The translations under genes were made by a program, and so were the position numbers. A DNA stretch of 64,000 nucleotides from Elymus sibiricus (Eukaryota > Streptophyta > Magnoliopsida > Poales > Poaceae). The stretch spans positions 417,737,409 to 417,801,408 of the forward strand of contig CM077667.1 of assembly GCA_039707655.1 (NCBI GenBank). Direction: 5' to 3'. The notes under the pieces were generated by a model that did not search any database, had not been told where the DNA came from, and saw only the letters and a program-made list of their open reading frames with translations. This document shows positions 1 to 11,655 of the stretch, piece after piece. Numbering within the stretch: the stretch's first letter is position 1; every line of letters starts with the position of its first letter.

Positions 1-786
1 ACTCACCAATCATCACGATGTTCAAGATCAGAGGTGTAATGAATATTATAAAGGATCTGAACATGTTATCTTCCACCAAATAAACCAACAAGCATCAACT
101 ACAAGATGTAATCAACACTACTAGTAACCCCCAGGTACCAATCTAAGGTTTTGAGACAAAGATTGAGTACAAGAGATGAACTAGGGTTTGAGATGAGATG
201 GTGCTGGTGAAGATGTTGATGAAGATTGGTCCTCCCACGAAGGAGGAAGCGTTGGTGATGATGATGGCTTTGATTTCCCCCTCTGAGAGGGAAGTTTCCC
301 TAGCAGAATCGCTCTGCCGGAGAGCAAAAGGGCTCGTGCCCAGATTTCCGCCTCGAGACGGCGATGCTTCATCCCAAAAGTATCCTTTTGATTTTTTTTC
401 TAGGTCAAAACCCTTCATATATAAGAGAAGAGGGTCACTAGAGGTCGTTTGTGGGCCTCCCAAGGCATCAGGGCGTGCCCAGGGGGGTGGGCGCGCCCTG
501 TTGCCTTCGTAGCAACAGGTGGCCCCCCTCCGGTGCTTTTTGGCTCCAATAATTCTTATATATTCCATAAAAAATCTCGTGAAGTTTCATGTCATTTGGA
601 GTCCCGAAATTTCCCAGCTTTTTCAATGGCTTCGGGTCCAGAATTCTAGTTTCCGGCAATTTCCCTCTTTGTGTAAGCCTTGCAAATTAAGAGAGAAAAG
701 ATATTAAAAGTGTGTCATAAAGTGGAACAATGACCAAAAACAAAATAAATATTAATAGGAAATCATGATGCAAAATGGACGTATCA
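1..786 (-). mobile_element. Partial Gypsy LTR, family C, minus strand
   Basis: Read on the minus strand, 786 downward starts TGATACGTCCATTTTGC, the same start as the family C LTRs at 46977 and 55649, and matches their first ~790 bp with many differences. It runs off the window, so whether it is a 5', 3' or solo LTR is unknown. It abuts the B-family LTR end at 787 with no internal sequence between, so it inserted at or beside the end of that older LTR. ORFs here are LTR artefacts. Confidence 0.8.
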
Positions 787-1572
787 CCCACAAGTATAGG
801 GGATCGCAACAGTCTTCGAGGGTAGTATTTCGCCCAATTTATTGATTCAGCACAAGGGGGGCCAAAGAATATTTATGAGCCTTAGCAGTTGAATTGTCAA
901 TTCAACCACACCTGGAAAACTAAATATCTGCAATAAAGCATTTAGTAGCACAGTAGTATGATAGTTTGATAGTAGCGGTAACAATAGCAATAGTAATAGT
1001 AACGTAACAATATCAGTTTGTAGTGATTGTAACTGCAACAACAATAGTAGTAATTAACTTAGCAGAAACTAATATGAGAAAAGTGTATGCATTGGATCGG
1101 TGATGTACATTTGGATGACATTCATCATATAAAAAATCACAACCTAGAGCGATGCAGAACTAGCTCCAATTCATCAATGTAATGTAGCCATGTATTTCGT
1201 AAATAGTTATACGTGCTTATAATAAGAACTTACATAACATCATTTGTCCTGCCCTCCCGTGGTAGCGGGATCCATAAGGAAATCTAAGGGATATTAAGGT
1301 CTCCTTTTAATAGAGAACCGGAACAAAGCATTAACACATAATGAATACATGAACTCATACTATGGTCATCACCGGAGTCGGTCCCAACTATTGTCACTTT
1401 GGGGTCTACAGATCATAAGACATAATAGGTGCATACAACTTGCAAGATAGGATCGAAAACACTCTTATATTCATAGAAACATAATAGGTTCAGACCCGAA
1501 ATCATGGCACTCGGGCCCTAGTGACAAGCATTAACCACAGCAAAGTCATAGCAACATCAATCTTAGAAATAC
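787..1572 (-). mobile_element. Family B Gypsy LTR, distal part (split by element A)
   Basis: This is the 3' part of a minus-strand LTR whose 5' part is 9844-10443. On the minus strand it reads like the end of the plus-strand B LTR at about 12290-13044, including the poorly conserved microsatellite-like GTT/ACT stretch. Together the two parts total ~1386 bp, against 1389 bp for the plus-strand copy. Its last few bases seem lost where the family C LTR joins. Confidence 0.85.
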
Positions 1573-3148
1573 TGACGTGGCTTGAGACTGCGTCGGTATT
1601 TCCCCAAAGAGGAAGGGATGATGCAGCACAACGACGGTAAGTATTTCCCTCAATTATGAAACCAAGATATCGAACCAGTAGGAGGATCACCACCATCTAA
1701 TAAACAGCACCTGCACACAAAGAACAAATACTTGCAACCCGACGTGAAAGAGAGGTTGTCAATCTCTCTACGGTAAAAAGATAGATTAGGTAGTGATAGA
1801 TTCGAGAGATAGATCTCTCAAGAACATAAAACAAAAAGAGCAAATAAAAAGTGCAGCAAGGTATTTTTGGGTTTTTGGAATAGTAGATCTGAAAACAAAA
1901 GCGGCAAAAAGATAGATCGGAAAGCAATATGTTGGAAAAGTAGACCCGGGGGCCGTAGGTTTCACTAGTGGCTTCTCTCATGAGTATAGCACACGGTGGG
2001 TGAACAAATTATTGTTGGGCAATTGATAGAAGATCAAATAATCATGATGATATCCAAGGCGATGATCATTATATAGGCATCACGTCCAAGATAAGTAGAC
2101 CGACTCTGCCTGCATCTACTACTATTACTCCACACATCGACCGCTATCCAGCATGCATCTAGTGTATTAGGTTCATGGAAAAATGGAGTAATGCAATAAG
2201 AACGATGACATGGTGTAGACAAGATCTATTCATGTAGGAATAGACCCCATCTTGTTATCCTTAATAGCAACGATACATGCGTGCCTCGCTGCCCCTTCTG
2301 TCACTGGGAGAGGACACCGCAAGATCGAACCCATCACAAAGCACCTCTTCCCATGGCAAGAAAAATTGATCTAGTCGGCCTAACTAAACCAAAGATTCGA
2401 AGAAGAAATACGAGGCTATAAGTAATCATGCATATAAGAGATCAAAGAAGACTCAAATAATATTCATGGATAGAAACTGATCATGAACTCAAAATTCATC
2501 GGATCCCAACAAACACACCGCAAAAGTTTACATCAAATAGATCTCCAAGAGACCATTGTATTGAGAATCAAAAGGGAGAGAGAGGAAGACATGTAGCTAC
2601 TGGCTACGGACCCGTAGGTCTATGGTGGACTACTCACGCATCATCGGAGAGGCACCAATGAGGATGATGAACCCCTGTGTGATGGTGTTAGATTGGATCT
2701 CGAGGCTCTAGAATTTGTGGCGGCTGGATGTGTTTTTTGTCGCCTCCTCTAGGGTTTCTGGAATATTTGGGAATTTATAGGCGTCAGAGGCGGTGGAGAG
2801 AGGCCCCGAGGAGGGCACAACCCATCAGGGCGCGCCTGGGGCCTCTAGCGCGCCCTGGTGGGTTGTGGTCTCCACGGCCCACCTCTCTCGCACTTCTTTG
2901 GCCCACTGGGTGTCTTTTGGTCCCAAAAAATTTTCCAAAAAGTTTCGTCGCGATTGGACTCCGTTTGGTACTGATATTCTGCGAAGTAAAAAACAAGCAA
3001 AAACAGCAACTGGCACTTTTGCACTATGTCAATAGGTTAGTCCAAAAAAATTATATAAAGTTGCTATAAAATGATTGTAAAACATCCAAGAATGATAATA
3101 TAACAGCATGGAACAAGCAAAAATTATAGATACGTTGGAGACGTATCA
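1573..3148 (-). repeat. 3' LTR of element A
   Basis: The minus-strand LTR begins TGATACGTCTCCAACGTATC at 3148 and ends in CGTCA at 1573, giving 1576 bp with TG...CA ends. It differs from its partner at 8276-9843 by scattered substitutions and one small (~7-base) indel. In the first ~320 bp from 1573 I count about 13 substitutions, and the rest looks closer, so the insertion is not very recent. Confidence 0.88.
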
Positions 3149-3163
3149 GCATCCCCAAGCTTA
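3149..3163 (-). other. Polypurine tract of element A
   Basis: On the minus strand, TAAGCTTGGGGATGC directly precedes the TG of the 3' LTR. This is the place and composition expected for the plus-strand DNA primer of a Gypsy element. Two similar copies (AAGCTTGGGGATGC on the minus strand) lie farther inside at about 4912-4925 and 4969-4983. Confidence 0.7.
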
Positions 3164-5638
3164 ATTCCTACTCGTCCTCGAGTAGGTAAATGATAAAAAC
3201 AGAATTTTTGATGTGGAATGCTGCCCAACATGTTCATCTCATGTTCTTTTCTTTGTAGCATGGACATTTGGAGTTTAGATGAGTCAAAGCAATAGTCTAG
3301 TTTTAACATAATGACTTCAATACTCAAGCATGCCAACAAGCAACCATGTCTTTCAAAATATCAACACTAAAGAAAGGTATCCCTAGCCCATCATGCTCAA
3401 TCATTGATCCATTCATGAAACACACTCGAATATTAGCTACACCCAATGCTCAAGTACGATCATAGTGCCCCCTAGTTGGTGCTTTATAAGAGAAGATGGA
3501 GACTCAAAGTAAAAATAAAAATTGCATAAAGTAAATAGAAAGGCCCATCGCAGAGGGAAGTAGAGATTTATAGAGGTGCCAGAGCTCAAAGTTTAAATTG
3601 AGAGAGAAAAATATTTTGGGTGGCATGCTTTTCCTGTCAACGAAAACGACAAAGTAGTTCACTATACTTTCCATGCTAGATATATCATAGGCGGTTCCCA
3701 AACATAAAATAAAGTGTATTCCTTTTTCCACCATTCTTTCACAATCCATGGTTGGTCGTATCCACGGTTGCCTTCCATACCAACACTTTCCAAGGAATTT
3801 ATTATTTGACAACATAAAGTAATTTTTTTCTTTTTTCATTTAGGGAATGGGCATCCCTATTACCGTTGTACTCTCGTGCAATGACAAGTGAATAAACACT
3901 CATCTTGAGAATAACACATCTAGCATGGAAAAATATTGGACACCCCCTACCATTTCATGAGCGGTACGAGCACACAAAAAGAAAATTTATTTTGAAAATT
4001 AAAGATGGCACATACAAATTTGCTTAGAACAGCATGGAAATACCGCATACAGGTAGGTATGGTGGACTCATAAGGCAAAACTGGGCTTAAGGATTTTGGA
4101 TGCACAAGTAGTATTTCTACTTAGTACAAATGGAGGCTAGCAAATAGATTGAGAAGCATCCAACCAAGAAACGAAAATTCACATAAGCGAGCAGTGAGCA
4201 TAACTAACACCGAATAATGCACCATAAGTAGTATGTAATTTCATTGCATAACTATTGACTTTCGTACTTGCATAGGGAATCACAAACCTTAACACCAATA
4301 TTCCTACTAAAACATGATTACTCATTAACATGACTCACATATTACTATCATCATGTCTCAATACTATTACAAGGAATCAAGTTTAATTTGTCCAATGATC
4401 TTCATGAAAGTTTTTATTATATCCTCCTTGGATATCTATCACTTTGGGACTAGTTTCATATATTGTCATTGCTTTTGACAAGCTCAAACAAATTCAAGTG
4501 AAGCACATGAGCATAGAGATTTCATCTCTCAAAATAGTATAAGTGAAGCATGAGAGGATTTCTTCAAAATTTACTCCTCTCAAATTAATCTAAGTGAAGC
4601 ATGAGAGTGTTTCTACAAAATTTCCAAGCACACCGTGCTCAAAAAGATATAAGTGAAGCACTAGAGCAATTCTATAGCTCAAAAAGTTTAAGTGAAGCAT
4701 AAAGAGCAATTCTAACAAATCATAGCATAATTTTGGCTCTCTCAAATAGGTGTGTCCAGCAAGGATACAAGTGACAAACTACAAAGCAAATCAAGCAAAG
4801 ACTCAAATGATACAAGACGCTCCAAGCAAAACACATGATATGTGACGAATAAAAATATAGCTCCAAGTAAAATACCGATGGTCGTTAGAAGAAAGAGGGG
4901 ATGCCACTCGGGGCATCCCCAAGCTTAGTTGCTTGTTTATCTTTGGATATATCTTGGGGGTGTTGTAGCATCCCCAAGCTTAGGCTCTTTTTACTCCTTA
5001 TTCCTTCATCTATCGTGATCTCACCCAAAACTTGAAAACTTCAATCACATAAAACTCAACAAAATCTTCGTGAGGTCCGTTAGTATAATAAAGCAAATCA
5101 CTACTTTAGGTGTTGTTGCAAACCCATTCATATTTTATTATTGCATTATAACTACTGTATTTTAACTTTACCATGGCTCATACCCTTCAATATAACCCAT
5201 AGATTCATCAAAACAAGAACACAATGCAACGAAAACAGAATCTGTCTTAAGCAGAATAGTCTATAGTAATCTGTACTCTAACCATACTTCTGTAACTCTA
5301 AAAATTCTGAAAAATTAGGACAACGTAAAGAATTTGTATATCAATACTGTGTTAAAATTTCAGCTCAATATGACGTTCCAGTAAAAAATAAAAATTCGAA
5401 CACTGGAGACAAAGTTTCTGTTTCATATTCAGCATCGCTTCTACTCATCTTATGAATCATCCTAAAGTCTCTACTTGGCACAAACACTAAATAAAACATA
5501 AAAACACAATAATAACAGAGGCATAATTTTGTCAACACTCAAAAACAGAAAGAAAAAGAGGAAAATAAATTTATTCATTGGGTTGCCTCCCAACAAGCGA
5601 TATCATTTTACGCCCCTAGCTAGGCATAACGCTTAGAT
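3164..5638 (-). other. Non-coding internal region of element A
   Basis: About 2.5 kb between gag and the 3' LTR with only short unrelated ORFs and no pol motifs on either strand. It contains an imperfect tandem array at about 4497-4735, units of roughly 45-70 bases each carrying AAGTGAAGCA followed by an ATGAGAG-type stretch. It also holds two internal copies of the polypurine-tract motif near 4912 and 4969. It probably served as untranslated RNA in a deletion-derivative retroelement. Confidence 0.6.
4497..4735. repeat. Degenerate tandem repeat (AAGTGAAGCA units)
   Basis: Five spaced copies of AAGTGAAGCA occur at about 4498, 4543, 4591, 4652 and 4690, each followed by a related A-rich stretch such as ATGAGAG or AGAGCAATTCTA. 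Unit length varies, so this is an old decayed array inside element A. Confidence 0.65.
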
Positions 5639-8031
5639 TCAAGTATTGTCATCCTTGGTTTTCGACTCCTCAATGACACAACTAGATTTTTTCAAGGATT
5701 TAGCATGCATACTCTCAATGAAAACACTTCTAGGAAAAATACCAAAAAATTCATTTTTGTAAATAGGGTCTCTTACTATTTCAACAAAGTCGGGATGAAT
5801 ACTAATCATTTTAAGATCCCCCTTGTGGCCACTAGGCGTAGCAACTTTGTTCTTAGTGATTTGCATGGTTTTGCAAATTTTTATGGGAGTTTTTTCAATA
5901 GTTTTGACAGAAGAAAAAGCCGAACCCAAGTTACTAAAAATTTCTTCCAATTTATCAATCCGGTAAGGACTCTCTTCTATTCTTTCGTTAACTACGGTTT
6001 CTTTTCCCTTTAACAATTTAAAGGCATCTCCCGCTTTTGACCCAATTTTATTAGCAAGATTATGCATTTTCTTATCCAAATTTTCAAGATGTTCTTTGGT
6101 AATCAACTTCTTTTCAATAGCATCTAGTCTCTCCATAACATGTTCGAGAGTTAAAGTTGTTTCATTGACCGTAAGAGGTGGTGATCCCACTAAACTTCCC
6201 ATAGCATTAAAAGCATCCAAAGATGGACACATCAAGAAATTCCCACCGGTAATCGTATCAAGGACGAATCTATACCAAGTGGTGATGCCCACATAAAAAC
6301 TGCAAAGAAGAACAATGGTAGATTGCTTATGAATAGATCTATTATGAGCATTGCAAATTGATACGTCTCCAACGTATCTATAATTTTTGCTTGTTCCATG
6401 CTGTTATATTATCATTCTTGGATGTTTTACAATCATTTTATTACAACTTTATATCATTTTTTGGGACTAACATATTGACATAGTGCCAAAGTGCCAGTTG
6501 CTGTTTTTGCTTGTTTTTTACTTCGCAGAAAATCAGTACCAAACGGAGCCCAAATGTTGCGGGGATTTTTATGGATTTTTTATGGACCAGAAGAAAGAAG
6601 ATGGGCCAAACAACACCAGAAGAGGGGGGCCAGGGTGGCCATCCCCCACCAGGGCGCGCCAGAGGCCCCCTGGCGCGGCCTGGTGGAGGATGGGCACCTC
6701 GGGCACCCCCTCAACCGACTATCAAGCCTATAAATTCCCAGAAAATCCAAAAACCCTAGAGGAGTCGACGAAACACAATTCCAGCCGCCGCAAGTTCCAG
6801 AACCGCTAGATCCAATCTAAACACCATCACGGAGGGGTTCATCTTCCTCATAGGTGCCTCTCCGATGATGCGTGAGTAGTCCACCATAGACCTACGGGTC
6901 TGTAGGCAGTAGCTAGATGGCTTCTTCTCTCTCTCTTATGATTCTCAATACAATGGTCTCTTGGAGATCTATTTGATGTAAACTTTTGCGGTGTGTTTGT
7001 TGGGATCCGATGAATTTTGAGTTCATGATCAGTTTCTATCCATGAATATTATTTGAGTCTTCTTTGATCTCTTATATGCATGATTGCTTATAGCCTCGTA
7101 TTTATTCTTCGAATCTTTGGTTTAGTTAGGCCAACTAGATCGATTTTTCTTGCCATCGGAAGAGGTGCTTTGTGATGGGTTCGATCTTGCGGTGTTCTTT
7201 CCCAGTGACAGAAGGGGCAGCAAGACACGCATGTATCGTTGCTATTAAGGATAACAAGATGGGGTCTATTCCTACATGAATAGATCTTGTCTACATCATG
7301 TCATCGTTCTTATTGCATTACTCCGTTTTTCCATGAACTTAATACACTAGATGCATGCTGGATAGCAGTCGATGTGTGGAGTAATAGAGGTAGATGCAGG
7401 CAGGAGTCGGTCTATCTATCTTGGACGTGATGCCTATATAATGATCATTGCCTTGGATATCATCATGACTATTTGATTTTCTATCAATTGCCCAACAGTA
7501 ATTTGTTCACCCACCGTGCGCTATACTCATGAGAGAAGCCACTAGTGAACCCTACGGCCCCCGGGTCTACTTTTCTATCATATTGCATTCCGACTACGTT
7601 TTTTGCAATCTTTGTTTTCAGATCTACAAAACCAAAAACCCAAAAACATATTGTTGCATATTTACTCTTTTTATTTGTGTTCTTGAGAGATCTATCTCTC
7701 CTATCTATCACTACCTAATCTATCTTATTACCGTAGAGAGATTGACAACCTCTCTTTCGCGTCGGGTTGCAAGTATTTGTTGTTTGTGTGCAGGTGCTGC
7801 TTATTGGGTGGTGGTGATCCTCCTACTGGTTCGATAACCTTGGTTTCATAACTGAGGGAAATACTTACCGTCGCTGTGCTGCATCATCCCTTCCTCTTTG
7901 GGGAAATACCGACGCAGTCCAAGCACGTCACAAATCCTATACCAAGCATATTTTAGGTTCTCCCCTCCCCTTTGCTAAAAATTAAGAACTTCGTTCTCGG
8001 GAGTACATGCAACAGACGAAGAACTAGCCAT
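5639..8031 (-). pseudogene. gag pseudogene of element A, split by a solo LTR
   Basis: The minus-strand reading starts with ATG at 8031, meets an in-frame stop at 7975-7977, continues to 7931, and resumes in the same frame at 6358 after the inserted LTR and one copy of its duplication, ending at 5639. The best part, 6292-5639, encodes about 217 residues with Gypsy gag-type sequence (ITTWYR..LDTITGGNF near its start) and a basic, coiled-coil-like middle (HVMERLDAIEKKL). It lacks a visible CCHC zinc knuckle. The lesions are one nonsense codon and the 1.57-kb insertion. No protease or polymerase follows. Confidence 0.75.
6359..7930 (+). mobile_element. Solo LTR of family A inside element A gag
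   Basis: A 1572-bp LTR running TGATACGTCTCC...CACGTCA, flanked by a perfect 5-bp target duplication CAAAT (6354-6358 and 7931-7935). There is no PBS or PPT beside it, so it is a solo LTR left by recombination between two LTRs. It is the same family as its host but inserted in the opposite direction. A TATAAAT box candidate lies at about 6729-6735, roughly 370 bp from the LTR start. Its ORFs are not genes. Confidence 0.93.
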
Positions 8032-8247
8032 ACCGACAAGGTAGGCGAACAAGAGATCTGACGAGAAAAAGGCAAACGAAAAAGTGGGCGAATAAAACGG
8101 CAAATTGGGTGAAGTGGGGGAGAGGAAAACGAGAGGCAAATGGCAAAAATGTAATTCCAAGGAGATGGGATTTGTGATTAGGAACCTGGTAGATGATGAT
8201 GGTGTCTCCTCGGCACCAGAGATTGGCACGTAGAAGAGACCGCTTCC

Positions 8248-8265
8248 TCCCCGGCAACGGCACCA
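8248..8265 (-). other. Primer-binding site of element A
   Basis: On the minus strand, TGGTGCCGTTGCCGGGGA lies 10 bases after the 5' LTR. It is complementary, with one difference, to the 3' end expected of plant tRNA-Asp, the usual primer for these grass Gypsy families. The copies at 13056 and 48513 differ by one or two bases. Confidence 0.82.
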
Positions 8266-8275
8266 GAAATTCCTT

Positions 8276-9843
8276 TGACGTGGCTTGAGACTGCGTCGGT
8301 ATTTCCCCAAAGAGGAAGGGATGATGCAGCACAATGACGGTAAGTATTTCCCTTAGTTATGAAACCAAGGTATCGAACTAGTAGGAGGATCACCACCACC
8401 TAATAAACAACACCTGCACACAAATACTTGCAACCCGACGCGAAAGAGAGGTTGTTAATCTCTCTACGGTAAAAAGATAGATTAGGTAGTGATAGATTCG
8501 AGAGATAGATCTCTCAAGAACACAAAATAAAAAGAGCAAATAAAAGTGCATCAAGGTATTTTTGGGTTTTTGGGATAGTAGATCTGAAAACAAAAGCGGC
8601 AAAAAGATAGATCGGAAAGCAATATGTTGGAAAAGTAGACCCGGGGGCCGTAGGTTTCACTAGTGGCTTCTCTCATGAGTATAGCACACGGTGGGTGAAC
8701 TAATTATTGTTGGGCAATTGATAGAAGATCAAATAATCATGACGATATCCAAGGTGATGATCATTATATAGGCATCACGTCCAAGATAAGTAGACCGACT
8801 CTGCCTGCATCTACTACTATTACTCCACACATCGACCGCTATCCAGCATGCATCTAGTGTATTAGGTTCATGGAAAAACGGAGTAATGCAATAAGAACGA
8901 TGACATGGTGTAGACAAGATCTATTCATGTAGGAATAGACCCCATCTTGTTATCCTTAATAGCAACGATACATGCGTGCCTCGCTGCCCCTTCTGTCACT
9001 GGGAGAGGACACCGCAAGATCGAACCCATCACAAAGCACCTCTTCCCATGGCAAGAAAAATCGATCTAGTCGGCCTAACTAAACCAAAGATTCGAAGAAG
9101 AAATACGAGGCTATAAGTAATCATGCATATAAGATATCAAAGAAGACTCAAATAATATTCATGGATAGAAACTGATCATGAACTCAAAATTCATCGGATC
9201 CCAACAAACACACCGCAAAAGTTTACATCAAATAGATCTCCAGGAGACCATTTTATTGATAATCAAAAGGGAGAGAGAGGAAGCCATCTAGCTACTGCCT
9301 ACGGACCCGTAGGTCTATGGTGGACTACTCACGCATCATCGGAGAGTCACCAATGAGGATGATGAACCCCTGTGTGATGGTGTTAGATTGGATCTCGAGG
9401 CTCTGGAATTTGCGGCGGCTGGATGTGTTTTTTGTCGCCTCCTCTAGGGTTTCTGGAATATTTGGGAATTTATAGGCGTCAGAGGCGGTGGAGAGAGGCC
9501 CCGAGGAGGGCACAACCCATCAGGGCGCGCCTGGGGCCTCTAGCGCGCCCTGGTGGGTTGTGGTCTCCACGGCCCACCTCTCTGGCACTTCTTTGGCCCA
9601 CTGGGTGTCTTCTGGTCCCAAAAAAATCTCCAAAAAGTTTCGTCGCGATTGGACTCCGTTTGGTACTGATATTCTGCGAAGTGAAAAACAAGCAAAAACA
9701 ACAACTGGCACTTTGGCACTATGTCAATAGGTTAGTCCCAAAAAATGATATAAAGTTGCTATAAAATGATTGTAAAACATCCAAGAATGATAATATAACA
9801 GCATGGGACAAGCAAAAATTATAGATACGTTGGAGACGTATCA
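8276..9843 (-). repeat. 5' LTR of element A
   Basis: 1568 bp on the minus strand, starting TGATACGTCTCC at 9843 and ending CGTCA at 8276, followed by the PBS. Partner of 1573-3148. Compared with that copy it lacks about 7 bases near 8424 and carries scattered transitions. Confidence 0.88.
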
Positions 9844-10443
9844 GATACTAGGGATCAAGCCCTAACAAATTGACTCGATTACATGATAAATCTCATCCAA
9901 CTTCATCACTGTCCAGCAAACCTACAAAGTAATTACTCACTCCCAGTGGTGAGCGTCATGGGATTGTTGATGGAGAAGGGTTGATGATGACGATGGCGAC
10001 GAATCCCCCTCTCCGGAGCCCCGATCGGACTCCAGAATCGCCCTCCCGATGAAGAATAGGAGGTGGCAGTGGATCTGTATCGTAAAACGCGATGAAAACT
10101 TCTCTCTTATTTTTTTTCTTGGGGAAACGGAATTTATAGGCTTGGAATTAGGTCAGACGGACGCCTATGGACCCCACAAGACATCAGGGCGTGACCTATT
10201 GTCTTGTGAGCAATAGGTGGCCCCCCTTTGGCAAGTCCTCGTTCCAGTATTTTATTTATTCAATAAAAAATCTTCGCAAAGTTTTGTCTGATTCCGAGAA
10301 CTGTTATTATTGCACAAAATAACATCATGATAGTTCTGCTGAAAACGGTGTCAGTCCGGGTTAGTTTCATTCAAATCATGCAAATTATAGTCCAAAACAA
10401 GAGCAAAAGTGTTGGGAAAAATAGATATGATGGAGACGTATAA
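9844..10443 (-). mobile_element. Family B Gypsy LTR, proximal part (split by element A)
   Basis: Minus-strand LTR start at about 10443 (TTATACGTCTCCATCATATC, where the second base of the expected TG is changed), running down to the element A junction. It matches 11656-12270 of the plus-strand B LTR, including the conserved stretch ACTAGGGATCAAGCCCTA. It continues at 1572 on the other side of element A. Confidence 0.83.
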
Positions 10444-11655
10444 GATGTATCTAGGTATGTCTTCGTTGACAATTTTATTTCTAACAATTATTTATTTTTG
10501 ACACTTCCATTCTGATGCTTCTAGGAGAAAGTTAATGATCTTTACAGCTTAGTGTGCTCACTTTTCTCTTTCGAACAGTCTAATCCTCCAAGGTGTACTC
10601 TTACCATCTTATGTATCTCACATATGTGTGCCTTGTATCCTTAGTAGAGCTGCATCATTGGTCTGCTTATATCTCCCAGTCTTTGATCCTTATGTTTTAA
10701 TGGTTCAAATTCACATATGAGATAATTACCGAAAGATGAAGAATAAAAAGTTGACCAGTCTTGGTGAGACACTCGAGGAAGCTCAAATTATGATGGACCA
10801 AGCGGTATCACATTAGGCATAATATATTGATGTTTCTTGTGGTTTCAATGAAGTCAGCTACTACTAGCATTGCTATTGGTTGCATCATGACAAGGAGCAA
10901 GCTCCTTTTGGCTACTGTTGTTGGATAGTATTTTTATCGTTAACTCTGTAGAATAATTAAGCATGGTATGGGAGACTAGGATTGAAGTTGCACCTAGTAC
11001 CTTAAAAAATCTATGTAAAGCCCTTGTTTTAGTTCAACTTATGTCCTCCAGTTACAAACTTTTAATGCAATAATGGTAATGAGGCTCTTTGGTCCAACTT
11101 GTTTTGCCTTTCTATGGTTGATAGAACTTCTTACTATGTTACATTGTAATATCATATGAACGTATTCAGTCCATGAAATCTAATTTTATGTTTTTCTAGA
11201 AGATCAATCCAAGCTTATGTGATGTTGATGATGTAAAAAGATGTGGCACATGAAAAAAACTCACATCTTATGTGTCATATGGTTGGTTATTTTATGACTT
11301 GGAATGTGGGTATATGTGCGCTGATGATTGCTCAATGGCGTCTTGTTGAATTCTGCATGCTGTAGGGAGTAGGAACCGACGTCGTGAGGCATCCAGAGAG
11401 GGAGGAGACGTCGTGGATGCCTGATAAATCATATCAGTTATTTGTTCTCTTGATTGATATGTTTGATCCTTATTGATTTTGTTTATTTGTTGTGTAATCA
11501 ATTGTTAGGAGATAAATCCTGGAGCATGACTGAAGGGGGTGCTCACTAGGCTGCAGAGACAGAGCGAGTGTGCGCGACCATCACAACACGGCAAGAATCA
11601 AACGGGAGGTTGAGCTTGTTTATTTAATTAACTACTGAGCTCACCATGTGAACAT
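10444..11655. other. Unrecognised spacer between two head-to-head B LTRs
   Basis: 1.2 kb of AT-rich DNA with no ORF longer than about 70 codons and no recognised TIRs or TSD. A stretch near 10733-10815 (GATGAAGAATAAAAAGTTGACC onward) looks weakly coding but has no identifiable relative. Both flanking LTRs begin at its edges and point outward. It may be remnant host DNA or part of an older element. Confidence 0.4.

Larger units (their letters stand above)
1573..9843 (-). mobile_element. Non-autonomous Gypsy-like LTR retrotransposon, element A
   Basis: A minus-strand element with a 5' LTR at 8276-9843, PBS at 8248-8265, a gag remnant, a polypurine tract at 3149-3163 and a 3' LTR at 1573-3148. 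The 5-bp flanks are AATAC (1568-1572) and GATAC (9844-9848), which I take as a once-identical target duplication with one later change. The internal region without the nested solo LTR is ~3.5 kb and shows gag but no protease, reverse transcriptase, RNase H or integrase, so it would depend on proteins supplied by a relative. It interrupts an LTR of family B. Confidence 0.85.

Noticed and set aside
4900..5000. Possible LTR boundaries at the TAAGCTTGGGGATGC copies near 4912 and 4969
   Set aside because: No TGATACG start follows either copy; they are internal repeats of the polypurine motif.
8178..8399. ORFs overlapping the 5' LTR and leader of element A
   Set aside because: They read through LTR and PBS sequence and have no conserved content; similar ORFs appear at every LTR of the family.
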